A stretch of DNA of 12,096 bases from JAHIJO01 sp964486075. GTDB taxonomy: Bacteria > Verrucomicrobiota > Kiritimatiellia > JAAZAB01. Below the pieces are notes generated by a model that worked only from the letters and a program-made list of their open reading frames with translations, did not search any database and was not told the origin of the DNA. This document shows positions 7,857 to 12,096 of the stretch, in pieces; the first letter of the stretch is position 1, and each line of letters begins with the position of its first letter. The stretch is from positions 1 to 12,096 of the forward strand of contig CAZALU010000088.1 of assembly GCA_964486075.1 (NCBI GenBank), in the 5' to 3' direction. The translations under genes and the position numbers were made by a program.

Positions 7857-7876
7857 AGCAGGCTTCATGCCTGCTG
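7857..7876 (+). promoter_or_regulatory. rpsP: Hairpin immediately upstream of the rpsP ribosome site
   Basis: AGCAGGC-ttcat-GCCTGCT (7857-7875) is a 7-bp stem followed by GTTTTC, and ends only 7 nt before the strong ribosome site GGGGAGGA (7883-7890). Position and T run fit an attenuator or a translation-control hairpin for the S16 cluster. No ligand or protein partner can be inferred. Confidence 0.45.
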
Positions 7877-7895
7877 TTTTCAGGGGAGGATTTGA

Positions 7896-8180
7896 ATGTC
7901 AGTCAAAATCAGATGTCAAAGAACGGGCGCAAACAACGATCCCTTTTTCCGGATCGTCGCCACTGATGTCCGTTCGCCAAGGGATGGAAAGTCTCTGGAG
8001 ATCCTGGGCTGGTACAACCCGAAAAAGAAGGATAATAATTTCTTTCTGAATATCGAAAGGGTCGAAACTTGGACGCAACAGGGCGCGCTGCCATCACCCC
8101 TCGTCAACACCTTTATAAACAAAGCTAAAGCCGGCAAAATGGCGCCCCCCTCTGCCGTGCCAACACCGGTCAGGCCATGA
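7896..8180 (+). CDS. rpsP: 30S ribosomal protein S16
   Basis: A 94-residue protein matching bacterial S16 along its length. The N-terminal MSVKIR..RTGA signature is followed by FFRIVATDVRSPRDGK, the 'LGWYNPKK' turn, NIERVETWTQQGALPS and a short Lys/Pro-rich tail. S16 binds 16S rRNA in the body of the small subunit and is needed for its assembly. The start is fixed by the signature and by the GGGGAGGA ribosome site 5 nt upstream. An in-frame ATG upstream at 7867 would add residues that no S16 has. It opens a plus-strand translation cluster, and its stop overlaps the start of the KH gene by ATGA (8177-8180), implying translational coupling. Confidence 0.97.
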   Translation: MSVKIRCQRTGANNDPFFRIVATDVRSPRDGKSLEILGWYNPKKKDNNFFLNIERVETWTQQGALPSPLVNTFINKAKAGKMAPPSAVPTPVRP

Positions 8181-8407
8181 GAGATTTCGTAGCATACGTG
8201 ATAAAAGCACTTGTTGATCGTCCTGACGATGTGGTGGTTTCCGAAATCTGCGGCGCGCACAGCGTGACGATAGAAGTGCGTTGTTATGCCGAAGATATGG
8301 GTAGGGTTATAGGCAAAAACGGCAAGACTATTGGCGCCATACGCCTGCTGCTCAGCGGATTGGCCGCTAAGCAGAAACGTAAAGCGACGCTCGAAATAGT
8401 CGAATAA
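8177..8407 (+). CDS. khpA: KhpA-like KH-domain RNA-binding protein
   Basis: A 76-residue single type-II KH domain. The GxxG loop is GKNG (residues 46-49) in MGRVIGKNGKTIGAIR, followed by the helix RLLLSGLAAKQKRKATLEIVE. It matches the small 'UPF0109/YlqC' KH proteins that lie next to rpsP in many bacteria. Family members (KhpA, often partnered with KhpB/Jag) bind RNA and affect cell division and translation in Gram-positive bacteria; the role in this lineage is inferred. Its start overlaps the rpsP stop by 4 nt and trmD begins 15 nt after its stop. The usual next gene, rimM, is absent. Confidence 0.92.
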   Translation: MRDFVAYVIKALVDRPDDVVVSEICGAHSVTIEVRCYAEDMGRVIGKNGKTIGAIRLLLSGLAAKQKRKATLEIVE

Positions 8408-8422
8408 CGCGCCCACGATCTT

Positions 8423-9103
8423 ATGCCGGCACCCATCAGAATTGACGTCATCACCATTTTCCCCGGCATGCTGGCAGGCTTTCTTGGGGAAAGCATGCTG
8501 AAGCGTGCCGAGGCCATGGGCGCTGTGCGTTTCCACAGCATCAATCTCCGCGATTTCACCTCCGACCGCCACCAGTCCGTGGATGACCGACCTTACGGCG
8601 GAGGCCCCGGCATGATCATGAAAGCGGAACCGCTCTTCAAGGCGGTCGAGTCGCTCCGCGGCCCGGGGTCACGCGTGATCCTGATGTCCCCCCAGGGGCG
8701 CCGGTTCAACCAGTCCATAGCTCGCGAATTAACGGCTGCCTCCCACCTGATTTTCGTTTGCGGCCATTACGAAGGTATTGACGAGCGAGTCGGCGAAACG
8801 CTGGTGACTGACGATATTTCGATTGGCGATTATATCCTGACCAATGGAACACTTGCCGCAACGGTGGTCATCGATGCCGTGGTGCGCCTACTGCCAAATG
8901 TGCTCGGCGGGGAGGGCGCCACCGAGGAGGAATCCTTTACCAACGGACGCTTGGAATATCCCCAATATACCCGCCCGGAAACATTCCGTGAAATGCGAGT
9001 GCCTGAGATTCTGCTCTCGGGCGACCACGCCGCCATCCGGCGCTGGCGCGACGAACAGGCGCAACAACGAACCAAAACACGTCGGCCGGATTTAATCAGT
9101 TAG
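8423..9103 (+). CDS. trmD: tRNA (guanine-N1-)-methyltransferase TrmD
   Basis: A 226-residue SPOUT-class enzyme that methylates G37 of tRNAs from S-adenosylmethionine, preventing +1 frameshifts. Visible motifs are IDVITIFPGM (7-16), DDRPYGGGPGM (54-64), LMSPQGRRFNQ (87-97), CGHYEGIDERV (113-123), the knot segment SIGDYILTNGTLAA (133-146), LEYPQYTRP (177-185) and VPEILLSGDHAAIRRWR (193-209). Catalytic Arg154 of E. coli corresponds to Arg155 here. The position of E. coli Asp169 in EDSF is Glu170 in EESF, a conservative change. The 'TNGTLAA' knot segment differs from the common 'SGGELPA'. The protein lacks the extra C-terminal stretch of E. coli TrmD (255 residues) but keeps the core. No clear ribosome site precedes the ATG, so coupling to the KH gene is likely. 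Confidence 0.96.
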   Translation: MPAPIRIDVITIFPGMLAGFLGESMLKRAEAMGAVRFHSINLRDFTSDRHQSVDDRPYGGGPGMIMKAEPLFKAVESLRGPGSRVILMSPQGRRFNQSIARELTAASHLIFVCGHYEGIDERVGETLVTDDISIGDYILTNGTLAATVVIDAVVRLLPNVLGGEGATEEESFTNGRLEYPQYTRPETFREMRVPEILLSGDHAAIRRWRDEQAQQRTKTRRPDLIS

Positions 9104-9179
9104 GCAGGCTGCTTGCGAACGATGCTTTGCGTTTTAACGCGGCGACTTCAGTAAACCCATTTACCCAGAAAGAACCAGC

Positions 9180-10334
9180 ATGACCCTATCCGAACCAGCC
9201 AGGCATTATTCTAAACCCCCGGCCGTCAACAAGGGTGAATTGCCCGACCCCTTTATGCTGCCGGGTGGTCAGAGGTTATCCGCTAAGGCGGAATGGCCGG
9301 AGTTAGCGACGGCATGGAGGGACCTGATCATAGGCACGGAATATGGGGGCTTGCCTCCAAAACCGGATACCATTGAAGTTGAACCCCTCTGCCACAGCGG
9401 CCTTTGGCAGTGGCCCAAAGCGCCGGAACTCCGATCATACCGTGTGCATTGCCGTGGCGGCGCGACCCCCTTTTCCTTTGGCGTCAAGGTGCTGTTTCCA
9501 AATTCACCGCAGCCTGTGCCAGCCATCATCAACGGCGACGGATGCTGGTGGCATACCCCCGATGAAATTGTACGGCGCGCGCTGGACATCGGTTGCGCCC
9601 TGGTTATGTTCAACCGAACCGAAATGGCCGAAGACTTGGGCTACCAGGGAGTACCGAATCGGAATAAGCGCAGCGGGGGCCTGTATGATATGTACCCGGG
9701 CCGGACCTTCGGCGCCCTTGCGGCATGGGCGTGGGGCTACCATCGCTGCGTCGATTTTCTTTATGAATTGTCGTTCATCGACCAGAGCCGCATAGCGGTC
9801 AGCGGACATTCGCGAGGAGGCAAGACGGTGCTTGTGGCGGGAGCAACCGATAGCAGGATCACGCTTATCAACGATAATGCCTCATGCGCGGGTGGCAGTG
9901 CCGCCTTCCGCTATGTCGGCGACGGCGGCGAGACGCTCGATATCGTCAACGTCTTCCCGTCCTGGTTCGGCCCGGCGATGCAGGCCTATTGCGGACGGGA
10001 AGAGGATATCCCCTTCGACCAGCATTGCCTGTTGGCCACAATTGCCCCACGTCCGCTGCTCCTGACCTACGCCAGCGATGATCGCTGGTCGAACCCGGAA
10101 GGCATGGTGCAGTGTGCCAGGGCGGCCGGCGAGGTCTACCGTTATCTCGGATTCCCCGAAAATCTAGCATTTCATCTGCGGCCAGGCGAACACGCGCATG
10201 CCGCGGCTGACTGGGATGTGCTGCTTGATTTCGTGGCTTGGAAATGGAAGGGTGCCGAGCCCCGGGCACAGTATAATCAACACCCCTACCGACATCTGCA
10301 GCCGGCATTTTCATGGACACCGCCGCCGCAATAA
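9180..10334 (+). CDS. CE15-like alpha/beta hydrolase (glucuronoyl esterase family)
   Basis: A 384-residue alpha/beta-hydrolase. The nucleophile motif GHSRGGK (209-215, Ser211) matches the G-x-S-R-x-GK signature of CE15 glucuronoyl esterases. NDNASCAGGSAA (231-242), the DQHCLLATIAPRPLLLTYASDD block (280-301) followed by RWSNPEG, and GEHAH (336-340, probable catalytic His338) also fit the family. CE15 enzymes cleave ester bonds between glucuronic acid of xylan and lignin alcohols; related members act on other uronic or acyl esters. No signal peptide is visible, which is unusual because characterised CE15 enzymes are normally exported. The ribosome site is weak (AGAAAG). The gene sits inside the translation cluster, between trmD (76 nt upstream) and rplS, where no hydrolase is expected. 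Substrate is uncertain; a broader acetyl-xylan-esterase-like role is the main alternative. Confidence 0.82.
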   Translation: MTLSEPARHYSKPPAVNKGELPDPFMLPGGQRLSAKAEWPELATAWRDLIIGTEYGGLPPKPDTIEVEPLCHSGLWQWPKAPELRSYRVHCRGGATPFSFGVKVLFPNSPQPVPAIINGDGCWWHTPDEIVRRALDIGCALVMFNRTEMAEDLGYQGVPNRNKRSGGLYDMYPGRTFGALAAWAWGYHRCVDFLYELSFIDQSRIAVSGHSRGGKTVLVAGATDSRITLINDNASCAGGSAAFRYVGDGGETLDIVNVFPSWFGPAMQAYCGREEDIPFDQHCLLATIAPRPLLLTYASDDRWSNPEGMVQCARAAGEVYRYLGFPENLAFHLRPGEHAHAAADWDVLLDFVAWKWKGAEPRAQYNQHPYRHLQPAFSWTPPPQ

Positions 10335-10429
10335 ACTCAAATAGGCCATAGGGATTACGGGCCTGGTTTAAAAAATGTCCACCTTGGCGGATCAGCATGG
10401 GCTTGCTTTACGCCTCAGCACAACAAATC

Positions 10430-10479
10430 GGCGTCCCCGCCCGTAGCGGGTCCGCTGTGGCGGAAAGCCACTGCACGCC
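10430..10479. repeat. Nested palindrome upstream of rplS
   Basis: In the 291-base gap 10335-10625 an outer pair GGCGT (10430-10434)/ACGCC (10475-10479) encloses CCCGC-ccgta-GCGGG (10436-10450) and TCCGC-tgtg-GCGGA (10451-10464). The architecture matches the other intergenic palindromes of this window. Nearer the esterase stop, AGGCC (10343-10347)/GGCCT (10360-10364) followed by GGTTTAAAAAA is at best a weak terminator. No gene is seen in the gap. Confidence 0.5.
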
Positions 10480-10551
10480 AAAAAGTCGCTCAAATCAATT
10501 TTCTAGGAAACTGCTTGGCGCGCTCGCTGGTCGCGCTCGACAAATTAGCGC

Positions 10552-10579
10552 TTGACGGCGCTGCCGATACATCTATTAT
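10552..10579 (+). promoter_or_regulatory. Sigma70-like promoter for rplS-rnhB
   Basis: TTGACG (10552-10557), a 16-nt spacer and TATTAT (10574-10579) match consensus at five of six positions each. Transcription would begin near 10586, giving a 40-nt leader with AGGAG at 10612-10616. This promoter separates rplS-rnhB from the esterase gene and excludes the ATG at 10515 as the rplS start. Confidence 0.7.
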
Positions 10580-10625
10580 TCATTTTTTTAGCCAAATCAG
10601 CCGCGCAGGACAGGAGCACGACATT

Positions 10626-11027
10626 ATGAAATCAATTTTAGATAAAATCGACCAGGAAAACCGGAACCCCCAGACACCGGCCCCTTTCCGCATCGGCGAC
10701 AATGTTAAAATATCGGTCAAAATCAAGGAAGGCGAGAAGGAACGCATCCAGGCCTATTCCGGCATTGTCATCGCCCGTAAGGGTGGTGGCGCAACCGAGA
10801 CTTTCACGGTCCGGCGGATTTCTTTCGGAGAGGGCGTGGAGCGTATTTTTTGCGTTCATTCACCCAGTATCGCCAAGATCGAAGTGGAAAGCTCCAGCAA
10901 GGTACGACGCGCCAAATTATATTATCTCCGCAAGCTCACCGGTAAAAATGCCCGGATGAAAAAATTGTACGATGCACCGGTGAAGAAAACGTCGCCCACA
11001 GGAACCGAGACCGTTGCTAAAGCATGA
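10626..11027 (+). CDS. rplS: 50S ribosomal protein L19
   Basis: A 133-residue L19, located at the 30S-50S interface. Signatures are FRIGDNVKISVKIKEGEKERIQ, SGIVIARKGGGATETFTVRRIS, GVERIFCVHSP and KVRRAKLYYLRKLTGKNAR. The start at 10626 is chosen because AGGAG (10612-10616) lies 9 nt upstream, the promoter lies at 10552-10579, and L19 proteins begin with a short helix as here (MKSILDKIDQE). The longer frame from 10515 would include the promoter. A 20-residue Lys/Thr-rich tail (PVKKTSPTGTETVAKA) extends beyond the usual C-terminus. Its last 14 nt overlap the start of rnhB. Confidence 0.96.
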   Translation: MKSILDKIDQENRNPQTPAPFRIGDNVKISVKIKEGEKERIQAYSGIVIARKGGGATETFTVRRISFGEGVERIFCVHSPSIAKIEVESSSKVRRAKLYYLRKLTGKNARMKKLYDAPVKKTSPTGTETVAKA

Positions 11028-11682
11028 ACGTCAACTTTGGGGCTGCGGCAGCCGCCGGATTGCGGGCGTGGATGAGGCGGGGCGCGGTCCGCTGGCCGGC
11101 CCGGTCGTCGCAACGGCGGTAATCTTTGATCAGGCGTATATCGAGCAGGAAGAACATGGGCTCTACGCTGAGCTAACCGACTCCAAAAAATTGAGCGTAG
11201 CCCAGCGCAACATTTTTTTCGCCATGCTCGTCAAGTCGCCGCACGTGGAAATCGGCGTCGGCTTCGGCGATGTGTCCGAGATCGATGAATTCAACATTCT
11301 CCGCGCCACGCACATGGCCATGCATCGCGCCTTGTGCCGCTTAACGCCCCTCCCCGATCATGCCATCATCGACGGACTGCCGGTGCCCGGCCTGCCCTGT
11401 ATTTCGACTGCCATCATCCACGGCGACGGCCAAAGCCTGTCCATCGCCGCCGCCAGCGTAATCGCCAAAGTCACCCGCGACCGCTGGATGACCGAGCTCG
11501 ACCGGAAGCATCCTGAATACGGGTTCATTCGCCACAAAGGCTACGGCACCGCCGCACATATCCAAGCTTTGCTGAAATGCGGCGCCATACCCCAACACCG
11601 CCGCTCCTTCCGTCCAGTGCACGACATAGAAAACATCCGCGGACGGATGAACCGGCCTGAGGCCGGCCTGCCCCTGGAATGA
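11014..11682 (+). CDS. rnhB: Ribonuclease HII
   Basis: A 222-residue type 2 RNase H that nicks RNA in RNA-DNA hybrids and starts removal of ribonucleotides from DNA. The catalytic tetrad is Asp20-Glu21 (AGVDEAGRGPLAGP), Asp120 (IIDG) and Asp138 (HGDGQSLSIAAASVIAKVTRD). LTDSKKLS (54-61) and the HKGYGTAAH segment carrying the substrate-sensing tyrosine (Tyr177) are present. The start must be TTG at 11014: the frame is closed by a stop at 10981, and no ATG or GTG occurs between that stop and the catalytic core. The ATG at 11024 overlapping the rplS stop is in another frame. The start lies within the rplS coding end, so translation is probably coupled. rplS-rnhB adjacency is the common bacterial order. 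A 117-bp repeat array begins about 30 nt after the stop. Confidence 0.95.
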   Translation: MLKHERQLWGCGSRRIAGVDEAGRGPLAGPVVATAVIFDQAYIEQEEHGLYAELTDSKKLSVAQRNIFFAMLVKSPHVEIGVGFGDVSEIDEFNILRATHMAMHRALCRLTPLPDHAIIDGLPVPGLPCISTAIIHGDGQSLSIAAASVIAKVTRDRWMTELDRKHPEYGFIRHKGYGTAAHIQALLKCGAIPQHRRSFRPVHDIENIRGRMNRPEAGLPLE

Positions 11683-11713
11683 TGGAACGAGGGAACACTG
11701 GGAATAGGTTTGA

Positions 11714-12096
11714 ATTAGGACCGGCAGACGCCGGTCAACTTTTACTGTAGCCGACGTCGATGACGTCGGTCTTCAAGCCAAGACCGCGATCATCGATCGC
11801 GGCTACAACATTGAAATTTCTATACATTAAATTAGGACCGGCAGACGCCGGTCAACTTTTACTGTAGCCGACGTCGATGACGTCGGTCTTCAAGCCAAAA
11901 CCGCGATCATCGATCGCGGCTACAACATTGAAATTCCTATACATTGAATTAGGACCGGCAGACGCCGGTCAACTTTTACTGTAGCCGACGTCGATGACGT
12001 CGGTCTTCAAGCCAAGACCGCGCCCACCGTGCGCGGCTACAACATTGAAATTCCTATACATTAAATTAGGACCGGCAGACGCCGGTCAACTTTTAC
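11714..12096. repeat. Tandem array of 117-bp repeats, at least 3.3 copies, running off the window
   Basis: Copies start at 11714, 11831, 11948 and 12065 (the last truncated by the window end), spaced exactly 117 bp. Copies differ by few substitutions and no indels; the main variant is in the right arm of copy 3. Each unit holds hairpin GACCGGC-agac-GCCGGTC (11719-11736 in copy 1) followed by AACTTTTACT, then a 62-nt cloverleaf block (11746-11807), then an AT-rich spacer ending TATACATTAA. No open reading frame with coding character crosses it. It fills 11683-12096, where no gene is seen. The first hairpin with its following T run could end rnhB transcripts. The class (REP/BIME-like, expanding by slippage or recombination) is inferred. 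Confidence 0.9.
11746..11807. repeat. 62-nt perfect four-way-junction palindrome (first of three complete copies)
   Basis: Every base can be assigned to one of four stems or their loops. The outer stem is TGTAG (11746-11750)/CTACA (11803-11807). The left arm is CCGACGTC-gat-GACGTCGG (11751-11769). The middle arm is TCTT-caagcc-AAGA (11770-11783). The right arm is CCGCGATC-atc-GATCGCGG (11784-11802). No unpaired bases remain at the junction. Longer pairings TGTAGCC/GGCTACA and GGTCTT/AAGACC compete with the two big arms. Copies recur at 11863-11924 and 11980-12041. In copy 2 the middle arm has AAAA in place of AAGA (one mispair). In copy 3 the right arm changes one A-T pair to C-G and introduces one C-T mismatch. 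Confidence 0.85.

Noticed and set aside
7916..8572. 218-codon minus-strand open frame across rpsP, the KH gene and trmD
   Set aside because: It is antisense to three confidently identified genes and resembles no known family.
10515..10625. N-terminal extension of L19 from ATG 10515
   Set aside because: It would include the likely promoter, has no ribosome site and adds residues absent from L19; ATG 10626 has AGGAG at good spacing.
11024..11027. ATGA overlap as the rnhB start
   Set aside because: The ATG is not in the frame of the RNase HII motifs.
11746..11807. tRNA gene, suggested by the cloverleaf pairing
   Set aside because: Arm lengths and loops are wrong for tRNA (3-nt loops on both large arms, 5-bp outer stem) and no conserved D-loop or T-loop bases are present.
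11714..12096. CRISPR array
   Set aside because: The 117-bp period is fully repeated with no unique spacers, and no cas genes are present.

Overview
This window looks like a chromosomal segment of a PVC-superphylum bacterium, most likely Kiritimatiellota or Lentisphaerota. That placement is inference. It rests on four things: a huge secreted glycine-rich protein carrying a 'TLTW.W' linker and a divergent InlB-type repeat, a CE15-type carbohydrate esterase, a stand-alone URO-D-family protein, and many GC-rich intergenic palindromes. No phage, insertion sequence, CRISPR array, tRNA or rRNA gene was found.

Layout. Bases 1-188 are non-coding and hold an 84-bp nested palindrome (11-94) and two hairpins. 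Three genes then lie on the minus strand, closely spaced and probably co-transcribed from right to left: an endonuclease/exonuclease/phosphatase (EEP) protein (5603-6334), a zinc/manganese-type ABC substrate-binding protein (4676-5566), and a secreted protein of about 1485 residues built from two homologous halves (189-4646). A divergent plus-strand gene with its own promoter encodes a URO-D-superfamily protein (6461-7549). After a 346-base gap full of palindromes comes a translation gene cluster on the plus strand: rpsP (S16), a KhpA-like KH protein, trmD, then a CE15-like esterase, then rplS (L19) and rnhB (RNase HII).

The translation cluster departs from the common bacterial order rpsP-khpA-rimM-trmD-rplS-rnhB. 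No rimM lies between the KH gene and trmD, and an apparently cytoplasmic esterase gene sits between trmD and rplS. A good sigma70-like promoter just upstream of rplS would let rplS-rnhB be transcribed independently of the genes before the esterase.

The most unusual object is at the right edge. Directly after rnhB begins an array of at least 3.3 direct repeats with a period of exactly 117 bp, running off the window. Each unit holds a separate 18-nt hairpin and a 62-nt block whose bases can all be placed in four stems and their three loops, forming a cloverleaf with no unpaired junction bases. Looser nested palindromes (an outer stem around two inner hairpins) recur at 11-94, 7785-7831 and 10430-10479, so intergenic space here seems populated by structured repeats.
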